Translations under genes and position numbers: made by a program
Shown here: in pieces, positions 1-6,063 of the stretch
Position numbering within the stretch: position 1 is the first letter of the stretch
Layout: every line of letters begins with the position of its first letter
The notes under the pieces: model-generated
What the model was told of the DNA's origin: nothing
The model's database searches: none
What the model saw: the letters and a program-made list of their open reading frames with translations, nothing else
Assembly: GCA_003165615.1 (NCBI GenBank)
Contig: PLWR01000396.1
Location: 154-8,312, forward strand
From: Acidobacteriota bacterium
GTDB taxonomy: Bacteria; Acidobacteriota; Terriglobia; UBA7540
DNA: 8,159 nucleotides
Direction: 5' to 3'

Positions 1-1697
1 AGGGTCAGCGGGATGCGCTCGCTGTCGGCGCAGGGACGCAAAATCACGAATTGCCCTGCCTGCCAGTGCCGGGAAACGCCGGTGGCCTGCACCTCAAACC
101 AGGCAATTTCCGGAGTAATCAGCCGCTTCGCCAGGATGCGATTCTCTGCCCTTGCATCTGTAGCGCCGGGCTTTAGCCCGGCACCAACCGATGCCGGGCT
201 AAAGCCCGGCGCTACATCAGCCCCCGTACCTGTTGCGGATTGGTGATCCCGCAAAGCATCATGAATCGCCGCCGCGGCGGCGCGCCCATCACGCATGGCC
301 AAAATCACGGTGGAGCCTCCACGCACCACGTCGCCGCCGGCAAACACCCGCGCCATACTCGTCTGCCCCTTGGGGTCCACTACGATCTTCCCGCGTTGGG
401 TCACTAGCTGCGGCGTGGAGCGCTGCACCGTGGGGTTGGGGCTCTGCCCGATCGCCATGACCACGGTATCCACCGGAACGCGATATTCCGAGCCTTCCAT
501 GGGAACTGGCGAAGGGCGCCCGGATTCATCGGGCTCGCCCAGCTTCATGCGGATGCACTCCATCTCGCGCAGCGTTCCCTTTTCGTCGCCGATCAGGCGG
601 ACCGGCGCTCCCAGGAATTCAAAATGCACGCCTTCCTCTCCGGCGTGCTCGATCTCTTCGAGGCGAGCGCGCAGCTCGGCTCGGCCACGACGGAACAGGA
701 TGGTGGTCTCGCTGCCCATGCGTCGCGCCCAACGCGCAGCGTCCATGGCGGAATTTCCACCGCCCACCACCACCGTGCGCTTTCCAATGTGCACAGGGGT
801 ATCCGTCTCCGGAAAGCGGAATGCTTCCATTAGATTCAGACGGGTGAGGAATTCGTTGGCGGTGTAGACTCCCACCAGGTTTTCGCCGGGAATATGCATC
901 AAATGCGGCAGGCCCGCGCCGGTGCCCAGGAAAACCGCCTCAAAACCTTCCGCCATCAATTCTTCCACCGTATACGTCTTGCCCACGATGACGTCCTTGC
1001 GGAATTCCACTCCCATCGCTGCCAGCCGGTCAATTTCATCGTGAATGATTTCTCGCGGCAGGCGGAAATTTGGGATGCCGTAAGCCAGCACGCCGCCCAA
1101 CTTGTGCAAGGCTTCAAACACCGTCACGCGATAGCCATTGCGCACCAAGTCGTACGCCGCAATCAGGGATGCCGGACCGCTGCCAATCAGCGCGACACGC
1201 GCACCTTGCGGCGTGGGTGCGGAGGTCGTCAAGGTGGACGGCGCGGGTGATTTCTGTTCTCGGTTCTGGTCCGCCGCAAACCGTTCAAGCGAACCAATCG
1301 CCACCGGTTCGAGCTTTTTTCCGAGCAGGCAGGATTTTTCGCAGAACAACTCGTGCTGGCAGACCCGGCCGCAGATTCCCGGAAAGGGGCTGTCCTCGCT
1401 GATTTTCTGGTAGGCCGCTTCAAATTCTCCTTGCGCCATCAAGCCGATGAAACTCTTGATGTCGATGTGCAGAGGGCAGGCTGGCACGCAAACGGGATCT
1501 TTGCACTGCAAACAACGCAAGGCCTCAATCCGGACTTGTTCCACGGAGAAGCCCAGCGCGACCTCGGCGGAGCCTTGCACGCGGTCTTCGGGCGTGCGCA
1601 CCGGCAACACTTGGCGAGGCGCCTTGGGATTGGGCTTCAGTTTGGGTTTAGCGTTTACCGGGACTGCATCAGCCTGCTTGGGAATCTGTGAATCCAC
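1..1697 (-). CDS. GltD/NfnB-like NAD(P)H oxidoreductase fused to an NfnA/ferredoxin-NADP reductase-like domain (3' part outside window)
   Basis: A reading frame starts at GTG 1697 and stays open for 565 codons to the window edge, so the C-terminus is missing. Residues 62-74 (C62, C65, C70, C74) and 109-123 (C109, C113, C119, C123) are two four-cysteine sets typical of the N-terminal [4Fe-4S] domain of GltD, NfnB and dihydropyrimidine dehydrogenase. An FAD-binding GSGPAS lies at 172-177, a NAD(P)H-binding GGGNSAMD at 312-319, and the C-terminal FAD motif VFAGGD at 451-456. From about residue 517 a second module begins. Its GQFVILR (548-554) and RIPLT (561-565) match the start of NfnA/PyrK-type ferredoxin-NADP reductases, with the flavin-binding RxPxT motif. 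In the Nfn complex, which couples NADH, NADPH and ferredoxin, these modules are separate subunits; here they are fused, large module first. No glutamate synthase large subunit is visible, so an Nfn-like role is at least as likely as glutamate synthesis. Start choice: GGAGGGG at 1705-1711 lies 7 nt upstream, and an in-frame stop lies at 1752-1754. Confidence 0.9.
   Translation of the reverse strand, partial: MDSQIPKQADAVPVNAKPKLKPNPKAPRQVLPVRTPEDRVQGSAEVALGFSVEQVRIEALRCLQCKDPVCVPACPLHIDIKSFIGLMAQGEFEAAYQKISEDSPFPGICGRVCQHELFCEKSCLLGKKLEPVAIGSLERFAADQNREQKSPAPSTLTTSAPTPQGARVALIGSGPASLIAAYDLVRNGYRVTVFEALHKLGGVLAYGIPNFRLPREIIHDEIDRLAAMGVEFRKDVIVGKTYTVEELMAEGFEAVFLGTGAGLPHLMHIPGENLVGVYTANEFLTRLNLMEAFRFPETDTPVHIGKRTVVVGGGNSAMDAARWARRMGSETTILFRRGRAELRARLEEIEHAGEEGVHFEFLGAPVRLIGDEKGTLREMECIRMKLGEPDESGRPSPVPMEGSEYRVPVDTVVMAIGQSPNPTVQRSTPQLVTQRGKIVVDPKGQTSMARVFAGGDVVRGGSTVILAMRDGRAAAAAIHDALRDHQSATGTGADVAPGFSPASVGAGLKPGATDARAENRILAKRLITPEIAWFEVQATGVSRHWQAGQFVILRPCADSERIPLT
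159..216. repeat. REP-like nested palindrome inside the coding sequence (interdomain linker)
   Basis: Two 24-bp arms (159-182 and 193-216) are perfect reverse complements around a 10-bp spacer (183-192). Each arm also contains its own hairpin, GCCGGGCT-TT-AGCCCGGC or its complement, so the unit can fold as one long hairpin or two short ones. REP-type elements are normally intergenic. This one is read in frame as about residues 494-513 of the minus-strand flavoprotein, giving APGFSPA on one arm and AGLKPGA on the other. It sits exactly between the GltD-like and ferredoxin-reductase-like modules. I recall this palindrome as abundant in acidobacterial genomes; that is memory, not a search. Confidence 0.85.
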
Positions 1698-1704
1698 CGT
1701 TTTT

Positions 1705-1711
1705 CCCCTCC
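1705..1711 (-). promoter_or_regulatory. Ribosome binding site fixing the GTG start of the flavoprotein
   Basis: Read on the minus strand this is GGAGGGG, followed by a 7-nt spacer and the GTG at 1697. No in-frame ATG or GTG exists between this GTG and the upstream stop at 1752-1754 (only a CTG at 1742), so the site decides the non-ATG start. Confidence 0.75.
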
Positions 1712-1731
1712 GACCGCCTTGGTACTGCGTG

Positions 1732-1737
1732 CTTATA
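1732..1737 (-). promoter_or_regulatory. Possible -10 element for the flavoprotein gene
   Basis: The minus strand reads TATAAG here, a 5 of 6 match to TATAAT, about 35 nt upstream of the GTG start. No good -35 hexamer is found 16-18 nt further upstream; that stretch is instead occupied by one of the two palindromic sites at 1744-1776. The placement would suit a regulated promoter, but the call rests on one hexamer. Confidence 0.3.
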
Positions 1738-1743
1738 CCCAGC

Positions 1744-1776
1744 GAACGCGTTTACGATGATTGGAACGCGTTTGCG
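1744..1776. promoter_or_regulatory. Paired palindromic sites, candidate operator in the divergent promoter region
   Basis: GAACGCGTTTACG at 1744-1756 is repeated as GAACGCGTTTGCG at 1764-1776, one mismatch in 13, start to start 20 bp. Each copy contains the perfect palindrome AACGCGTT. Two palindromic sites about two helical turns apart, between divergent genes and just upstream of a -10-like hexamer, are typical of cooperative regulator binding. The regulator is unknown. Confidence 0.45.
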
Positions 1777-1942
1777 GACAATAATTTCCAGCCTCAGTGA
1801 CGGCCCCGCGTATTACGGGAGCAATTCATGTGCCAGCCAACATCGGATGCGTCTAATTTCAACCGACGGCGTTGGGTTCTCACATCATGAAAACATACAA
1901 ATTAACACATGTGACATTTTGCCCTAATTGCCCCCATTGCTG

Positions 1943-1971
1943 TTGTATTCGTAAACAGGTTGGTCCATACT
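1943..1971 (+). promoter_or_regulatory. Weak promoter candidate for glutamate dehydrogenase
   Basis: TTGTAT (1943-1948) and CATACT (1966-1971) are separated by exactly 17 bp, but match the sigma-70 hexamers at only 3 and 4 of 6 positions. Transcription would start about 35-40 nt before the ATG at 2016. It is the best pair I found in the 318-bp gap, which otherwise holds the paired palindromes and the 8-bp palindrome CACATGTG at 1906-1913. Confidence 0.2.
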
Positions 1972-2015
1972 CCCGCAGGATTCGCACTTGTCTCTCGCAA
2001 ATGGGGGTATTAGAA

Positions 2016-3278
2016 ATGGCAGTCTCAACTCAAACAGTAAAGACAGCGTACGACTCCGCCATGGAGAATTTTGATCTCGCGGCGGATGCATTGAACTTAA
2101 GCACCGATGTTCGAAACATGATTAAGTCCCCGGAGCGGATTTTGCAAGTGACGCTCCCGGTACGGATGGATAACGGTCACATTCAGAAGTTCGAGGGTTA
2201 CCGGGTTCAGCATAGCACGGCGCGGGGCCCGGCTAAAGGTGGTATCCGGTATCATCCTGGAGTTACGCTTGACGAAGTGAAAGCTCTCGCCACGTGGATG
2301 ACTTGGAAGTGCGCGGTGGTCAACATTCCATTTGGCGGAGGCAAAGGGGGAGTAACCTGCAATCCCAAAGAGATGTCGCAAACCGAACTTGAGCATATGA
2401 CTCGCCGTTACGCCAGTGCGATTCTGCCGCTCATTGGTCCTCAACAAGACATTCCTGCTCCGGATGTCTACACGAATTCGCAAGTCATGGCCTGGATCAT
2501 GGACACGTACAGCATGACCAAAGGCTATCCCATCCCCGGGGTGGTCACAGGAAAGCCGATTGCCCTGGGCGGCTCGCTCGGTCGGAATGAGGCCACCGGC
2601 CGCGGAGTTTACTACACCGTTCAGAGTGCGGCCGAACACCTGCGCATTCCCATCAAGGGCGCGAAGGTGGTGGTGCAGGGCTTTGGCAATGCCGGTTCCA
2701 TTGCCGCGCAATTGCTCGACAGCAATCAAGCCTACGTTATTGCCGTCAATGATTCGCGCGGTTGCGTGTACAACGCCAATGGGCTCGACATTCCCAAACT
2801 CATCATGCACAAAGAGACGACCGGGGGCGTGATGGGCATGCCCAACGCTGAAACCATCAGCACGGAGGAACTGCTGGCCCTCGAGTGTGACATCCTCATC
2901 CCCGCTGCATTGGAGAACGCCCTTGACGCCACCAATGCCGGCGCCGTGAAAGCCAAGATCGTGGGTGAGGCGGCCAACGGACCGGTCACACCGGAAGGAG
3001 ACGCCATCCTGGAGAAAAACGGGGTGTTCGTGATTCCCGATATCCTCTGCAACGCCGGTGGCGTTACGGTCTCCTACTTTGAGTGGGTGCAGGACGAGCA
3101 ACACCTGTTCTGGGAAGCGCAGGACGTTTATAACCGCCTGGAACGGGTGATGAAGAACAGCTTTGCCGAGGTGTTGAAGATTCACCTTGATCATAAGGTC
3201 AGCATGCGTACGGCCGCCAACATGCTCGGCATCAGCCGGGTCGCTGAGGCCACCACGCTGCGCGGTCTCTATCCCTGA
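2016..3278 (+). CDS. gdhA: Glutamate dehydrogenase (Glu/Leu/Phe/Val dehydrogenase family)
   Basis: A complete cytoplasmic enzyme of 420 residues, the usual length for hexameric bacterial and archaeal glutamate dehydrogenases. It interconverts glutamate with 2-oxoglutarate plus ammonium using NAD(P). The N-terminal substrate domain has KGGIR (K74), WMTWK (K98), the catalytic-lysine motif FGGGKGG (K110), and DIPAPD with the probable catalytic aspartate D145. The Rossmann domain has QGFGNAG at 221-227. NAEAANG-like and CNAGGVTVSYFEW segments follow (VGEAANGP 316-323, CNAGG 345-349). The strand-end after the glycine motif reads AVNDSRG, from which I cannot decide NAD versus NADP. I chose ATG 2016 because family similarity begins about there; GGGGG at 2003-2007 lies 8 nt upstream. 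An in-frame extension to ATG 1872 gives an unfamiliar cysteine-rich stretch and is not favoured. The gene diverges from the flavoprotein and ends before a terminator. Confidence 0.96.
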   Translation: MAVSTQTVKTAYDSAMENFDLAADALNLSTDVRNMIKSPERILQVTLPVRMDNGHIQKFEGYRVQHSTARGPAKGGIRYHPGVTLDEVKALATWMTWKCAVVNIPFGGGKGGVTCNPKEMSQTELEHMTRRYASAILPLIGPQQDIPAPDVYTNSQVMAWIMDTYSMTKGYPIPGVVTGKPIALGGSLGRNEATGRGVYYTVQSAAEHLRIPIKGAKVVVQGFGNAGSIAAQLLDSNQAYVIAVNDSRGCVYNANGLDIPKLIMHKETTGGVMGMPNAETISTEELLALECDILIPAALENALDATNAGAVKAKIVGEAANGPVTPEGDAILEKNGVFVIPDILCNAGGVTVSYFEWVQDEQHLFWEAQDVYNRLERVMKNSFAEVLKIHLDHKVSMRTAANMLGISRVAEATTLRGLYP

Positions 3279-3303
3279 TGGGAAGTTGAACTCTCCTGGC
3301 GGA

Positions 3304-3350
3304 CAGGCCGGGGGCCGCATCATCCCTGTGCCCCTGGCCTGCCTTTTCTT
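3304..3350 (+). terminator. Rho-independent terminator after glutamate dehydrogenase
   Basis: A 12-bp stem pairs CAGGCCGGGGGC (3304-3315) with GCCCCTGGCCTG (3330-3341), with one G-U pair, around a 14-nt loop. CCTTTTCTT follows at 3342-3350. It begins 25 nt after the stop codon. The opposite strand has no T-run after the stem, so it appears to serve the plus-strand gene only, although a convergent gene ends at 3399. Confidence 0.8.
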
Positions 3351-3398
3351 GCCGACCATCCGCCGACATACAAGTCCGCTAACTTCTGCAACGAAGCA

Positions 3399-3755
3399 CT
3401 AAGGACACCCAAGAGCTTGCTTAAGCGCCTTGAGCGGTGGGGTGAGGCCCCTTTTGCTCCAGAGAACTTGGCCATCCTTGCCGGTCAACTCCACAGCGAC
3501 CCCCATTAATCCCTGATTCTGCCAACTGAGAGTGGCGTCCGCAGCCTCCAACGTATCGACGATTCTTAAGCAGGTGTGCTTCTGAATGGCAATAATCTCC
3601 CGCGGGCGCGCGTTGTCATCGTCCGCCCATTCCGTCTCAAAAAGGACCTTTCGGATCGTGTGCAAGTCAGGCTTGCTGTCTTTGACTTTGATGCCTTGCG
3701 TGGAACCGCTTTGGCACACAGACAATAAAAGGACCACCGACACCGCAATTCTCAT
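3399..3755 (-). CDS. Small exported protein of unknown function (118 aa)
   Basis: I do not recognise this protein. Residues 1-18 form a Sec-type signal peptide: MRI, then a hydrophobic AVSVVLLLSV. The LSVC at 11-14 resembles a lipobox, but valine before the cysteine is unusual, so both a lipoprotein and a soluble periplasmic protein are possible. The mature part has two more cysteines, C62 and C117, that could pair. It ends with an alternating segment (ADATLSW, VAVELTGKDGQVLWSKRG) suggestive of beta strands. The ATG at 3755 overlaps the stop of the upstream gene as ATGA, and GAGGG lies 10 nt upstream (3766-3770), so translation is probably coupled to that gene. It converges on glutamate dehydrogenase. 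Confidence 0.75.
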   Translation of the reverse strand: MRIAVSVVLLLSVCQSGSTQGIKVKDSKPDLHTIRKVLFETEWADDDNARPREIIAIQKHTCLRIVDTLEAADATLSWQNQGLMGVAVELTGKDGQVLWSKRGLTPPLKALKQALGCP

Positions 3756-4009
3756 GGAGTATGTTCCCTCATAGTATTCAAAACATCCGGTGATGAACCG
3801 GCAAGGGCTTCGCCCTGGAAGTGGCCGCCTCCGAATCCCACGGCCTGCATCTTCGCTCGCAAGTGGGAGAGAATCTCAATTCCCTGCGCCGGGTCGACCA
3901 AGTTCTGGGGAAGCGACTTGGCGAAAGAAAGGGTGCCGCGAGCCGCGTCTCCAGCCGCGGCGAGGGCCGCGGTTGTCACTTGCAGGAACGTCCTTCGATC
4001 GATTGCCAT
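3752..4009 (-). CDS. Small protein with a twin-arginine signal, unknown function (85 aa)
   Basis: From ATG 4009 the frame gives 85 residues beginning MAIDRRTFLQ, a good match to the Tat consensus (S/T)RRxFLK. A hydrophobic VTTAALAAAG follows, and a plausible cleavage site after SFA at 28-30. The short mature part (about 55 residues) has a helical stretch GIEILSHLRAKMQAVGF and then a glycine-rich GFGGGHFQGE. No cofactor motif was recognised. A Tat signal on so small a product suggests export folded or with a partner, perhaps the 118-residue protein whose ATG overlaps this stop. The frame stays open far upstream, but there it only translates palindromic repeats and the antisense of another gene. 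GTG 4018 is an alternative start three codons earlier with GGGG better placed. The protein could also be the N-terminal remnant of a longer one. Confidence 0.65.
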   Translation of the reverse strand: MAIDRRTFLQVTTAALAAAGDAARGTLSFAKSLPQNLVDPAQGIEILSHLRAKMQAVGFGGGHFQGEALAGSSPDVLNTMREHTP

Positions 4010-4033
4010 GCTTCTCACAGCACCCCGACGGAG

Positions 4034-4062
4034 AGTATACTCGCGCCAAAGACCTGCCGGAA
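4034..4062 (-). promoter_or_regulatory. Promoter candidate for the two small exported-protein genes
   Basis: On the minus strand TTCCGG (4062-4057) precedes TATACT (4039-4034) by 17 nt. The -10 is a 5 of 6 match to TATAAT; the -35 is weak. The -10 lies within the perfect palindrome GAGTATACTC (4033-4042), and the start codon is about 25 nt downstream, giving a short leader. The -35 abuts the repeat cluster that begins at 4063. Confidence 0.4.
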
Positions 4063-4193
4063 GGGAATCCACTTCGAAACAATGGTCATTCCCGCGAAGC
4101 TTGTCCTCGCGAAGGCGGGGAGCGGGAATCCACTTCGCAAGCCATTCGAAATAAGGCCTTGACGGAATGGATTCCCGCCTTCGCGGGAATGAC
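4063..4193. repeat. Cluster of palindromic repeats (GGGAATCC/GTCATTCCCGC type)
   Basis: Three related pieces occur. GGGAATCCACTTCG at 4063-4076 recurs at 4124-4137. GTCATTCCCGCGAAG at 4085-4099 recurs inverted at 4179-4193. Unit A (4085-4132) pairs ATTCCCGC (4088-4095) with GCGGGAAT (4122-4129) and encloses a second hairpin, CCTCGC-GAAG-GCGGGG (4105-4120). Unit B (4169-4193) is the compact form: the same 8-bp stem with the 4-nt loop CTTC. Unit A is therefore unit B with about 22 extra nucleotides carrying the inner hairpin, and the two lie in opposite orientation. Repeats of this general form occur in many bacterial genomes; no coding capacity is credible. Confidence 0.75.
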
Positions 4194-4399
4194 TGTACTT
4201 GGGAGGGTTCGCGTCTCGCAAATGACACGAGTGCCCGGTTTGCATTTGGACTCGCCTTTGCGGCTCTGCCGGTCCCGCCGGCTTGCAAAGAATCCCTGCG
4301 GGCAATACGGCGCTGGACACGCGCGGAATAATTTCGCAGAATATCAATGGCGCCCAAGAAACTTCTGTTGCCACGGGCCCGCAAGCTGGATGGTGTACC

Positions 4400-5146
4400 T
4401 TGGGATTTTCCCCGACCGCCCCGAAAGATAAGACTCCCATCACCGATTACGTGCAGGGGAGTTTTGTTCCCATCTCGCGCCTGATGCATGAATGGGAATT
4501 TCATTCCGCCATCACTCTCAGTCCGGCGGAAGAGCGCACCATGGTGCGCGAACCCGTGCAGGCCATCCCCGCGGCGATCGCCCAGCGCCTGGGAAAAGTT
4601 CGGGTGCTGGCGGTGCCTTACATCGCCTGCCTGGAATCCGGCGATGTGGTCTGCCGGCAGAAGCCCAACGGGGAAGCGCACACGGCCGCGTGGGTGGAAA
4701 CCCCGGAACGCATCAACCTGCTGCTGGCCTGCCGCGAACTGGACGCTCACGATACGGGGTTCGAACTTCTGGGGAGCGCGGCGGAATTGCTCCGCCCGCG
4801 CCTGACCAATTCTGAGATAGCGGCTTACAGCCTGATGTTGGAGGAGGAAATCCGTCACGGAGTGCGCGGCGAAATTGATGAGGACGCCCTGAATGCCAAA
4901 CAAGCCTACCTTCCTTCCCGCGCCGGGCGCCGCTCCCGCGCACAATTTGAGTGCTACCGCGATGTTTCCTTTGTCAGCACCGCGGCGGAATATATCCACG
5001 GGCTGTGGCACGACGTGCAGATCCGCGTCGGCCCGGAGCACCTGCCCATCGCCCAATTGCGCCGCCGCATGGACCTGATGGCTGAGCTTTTCCCGCCCAA
5101 CCCCGGCTATCGCGTGTTCGATGAAACCGTGGAAAAAGCGGAATAG
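4400..5146 (+). CDS. Conserved-looking protein of unknown function (about 248 aa)
   Basis: I do not recognise this protein. The frame ending at TAG 5146 is open from TTG 4283. Third-position GC is near 54% before 4400, about 64% from 4400 to 4483 and higher after that, so the true start is probably one of TTG 4400 (GGATGGTG a few bases upstream), GTG 4451 or ATG 4484. The product lacks a signal peptide or membrane segment and is likely cytoplasmic. It is rich in charged helices, for example the acidic SLMLEEEIRHGVRGEIDED and the C-terminal LRRRMDLMAELF. Two cysteines lie in IACLESGDVVC and one in FECYRDV; the spacing does not suggest a metal site. It diverges from the Tat-signal gene across the repeat cluster and is followed by a long gene-free stretch. 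The start is uncertain. Confidence 0.6.
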   Translation: MGFSPTAPKDKTPITDYVQGSFVPISRLMHEWEFHSAITLSPAEERTMVREPVQAIPAAIAQRLGKVRVLAVPYIACLESGDVVCRQKPNGEAHTAAWVETPERINLLLACRELDAHDTGFELLGSAAELLRPRLTNSEIAAYSLMLEEEIRHGVRGEIDEDALNAKQAYLPSRAGRRSRAQFECYRDVSFVSTAAEYIHGLWHDVQIRVGPEHLPIAQLRRRMDLMAELFPPNPGYRVFDETVEKAE

Positions 5147-5280
5147 CCGTTTTCGATTGCGATTGCCGGATTTGATCCAGCCCTGTAGCCCCGATGGGGA
5201 GGAGCTGCGGTCAAGGGTCCGCAAGCGGGCAAGGGTCACAAGTCGCGAGGAATTTCCGCAAAATATACATCCCAAAACCG

Positions 5281-5297
5281 CAATTTGCAGCAAATTG
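5281..5297. repeat. Inverted repeat, possible operator
   Basis: CAATTTG and CAAATTG are perfect 7-bp complements around a 3-bp centre. The short spacing and AT-rich content resemble a protein-binding site more than an RNA hairpin, but nothing shows which gene it would control. Confidence 0.3.
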
Positions 5298-5435
5298 GCC
5301 TTCCCAATCCCTGGTTTTCTGCAAAATCGGCTTCAATCAGGCACAAATGTCCGGCATTCTCTCGGTCAATTTGTCATTCGACCCTTTGTTTTCATACACA
5401 TTTCCGGATCGACCTTCATTTTTTATACTTTTTTA

Positions 5436-5452
5436 GGGGGTAGTCGTCCCCC
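5436..5452. repeat. G5/C5 hairpin
   Basis: GGGGG (5436-5440) pairs with CCCCC (5448-5452) around a 7-nt loop in otherwise AT-rich sequence. A T-rich run precedes it and ATTATTGACTTTTT follows, so it is not a standard terminator on either strand. Confidence 0.35.
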
Positions 5453-5583
5453 ATTATTGACTTTTTGTTGGTTTGAGGCGTGGCGGAATCGCCATGATGG
5501 GTGGAGGCCAGAAGCTTCCCGCTGCATGCGCACCGTCCTTCCTCGCCGAGCGCGGACTTCTCTATCGGGTGTACTCACAAAAC

Positions 5584-5612
5584 TAGCCTTTGTCAAGAAC
5601 AAAATGAGGCTA
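5584..5612. repeat. Hairpin with internal bulge
   Basis: TAGCCT (5584-5589) pairs with AGGCTA (5607-5612); inside, TTGT pairs with ACAA around a 5-nt loop, leaving AATG unpaired on one side. The two-part stem looks like folded RNA, but no transcript boundaries can be seen. Confidence 0.3.
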
Positions 5613-5644
5613 CACGGGGTGGCCACGTCCTGAGAATTTCTGGG

Positions 5645-5681
5645 GAGGCGCGCAGTTGGCTTAGTGTCGCTTAGGCGCCTC
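5645..5681. repeat. 7-bp inverted repeat with GC-rich arms
   Basis: GAGGCGC (5645-5651) is complementary to GCGCCTC (5675-5681) with a 23-nt loop; the right arm also belongs to the self-palindrome AGGCGCCT (5673-5680). GTGTAGAAAAAGG follows, with no T-run for termination on the plus strand. Confidence 0.3.
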
Positions 5682-5939
5682 TGGGTGTAGAAAAAGGCAA
5701 GCGCGATGCCATTCTGTCCCTTGAAAAGTGTTTAAAAAATTTACAGTGCGTGTGGTAGATTCATCCTTTATGTTCATGCAGATAAGCTGGGAGGTTGGTT
5801 CAACGACAGAGGGTCTTAGGTCATTAGCGCGAGGTGGGCTGAGTCATTTCCCGCAAAAACATCCGAAATTTCGCGCAAATGGTTTCCTTGCAATCAGGTA
5901 CATCAACCCGATGGTCCCTAAGTTTTGCAATTGCCTGAG

Positions 5940-5956
5940 TGTACAAAAATTATACA
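5940..5956. promoter_or_regulatory. Imperfect palindrome upstream of the monoheme cytochrome gene
   Basis: TGTACAAAAATTATACA is a 17-bp site with TGTA and TACA ends and 6 of 8 symmetric pairs matching. It lies about 108 nt before the cytochrome start and contains the -10-like TATACA. It could be a regulator site; the family is not identifiable. Confidence 0.25.
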
Positions 5957-6046
5957 GTGGTCACTATGGTATTCAGAATGCTCCCATGAGAAAGGGGTGT
6001 GTCTAGTTAAGGACTTTATGTCGTTCAATGGCGCACACCCCACTAC

Positions 6047-6054
6047 GAGGAGGT
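6047..6054 (+). promoter_or_regulatory. Strong ribosome binding site of the monoheme cytochrome
   Basis: GAGGAGGT is near-perfectly complementary to the 3' end of 16S rRNA and lies 9 nt before the ATG, supporting this very short gene as real and well translated. Confidence 0.8.
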
Positions 6055-6063
6055 TAAAGACCC

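Larger units (their letters stand above)
5147..6063. other. Long stretch without a credible gene, containing several inverted repeats
   Basis: No reading frame here has a good ribosome binding site, recognisable motifs or consistent codon use. The sequence turns AT-rich in patches (around 5270-5430 and 5720-5970), unlike the flanking genes. I see no tRNA or known riboswitch. Inverted repeats are at 5281-5297, 5436-5452, 5584-5612, 5645-5681 and 5940-5956. The stretch lies directly upstream of the monoheme cytochrome gene and may hold its regulatory region, a small RNA, or a decayed gene. Confidence 0.5.

Noticed and set aside
1906..1913. CACATGTG palindrome as a CRP/FNR-type site
   Set aside because: Eight bases is expected by chance at this scale, and the half-site order and spacing do not fit TGTGA-N6-TCACA.
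1872..2015. In-frame 48-residue N-terminal extension of glutamate dehydrogenase with a cysteine-rich CPNCPHCCC stretch
   Set aside because: Glutamate dehydrogenases of this type start near ATG 2016; the extension has no ribosome binding site and AT-rich non-coding character, and it overlaps the probable promoter.
2097..3359. 420-codon open frame antisense to glutamate dehydrogenase
   Set aside because: It mirrors a clearly identified enzyme on the other strand, has no recognisable motifs, and crosses the terminator hairpin; a codon-composition shadow.
4347..4484. Short plus-strand frame beginning MAPKKLLLPRARK, possibly a frameshifted N-terminus of the 4400-5146 protein
   Set aside because: It has no ribosome binding site and ends after 45 codons; a frameshift cannot be argued without a homologue to compare.
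4010..5293. Long upstream continuation of the Tat-signal gene's frame on the minus strand
   Set aside because: It translates palindromic repeats (giving SFPRRRES-type peptides) and the antisense of the 4400-5146 gene; the Tat signal marks the true N-terminus at 4009.
5121..5633. 170-codon plus-strand frame overlapping the end of the 4400-5146 gene
   Set aside because: No ribosome binding site, no motifs, irregular composition, and it runs through several inverted repeats.
5728..6006. 92-codon plus-strand frame starting with GTG
   Set aside because: No ribosome binding site and low-complexity AT-rich start; contains the 5940-5956 palindrome; no family resemblance.
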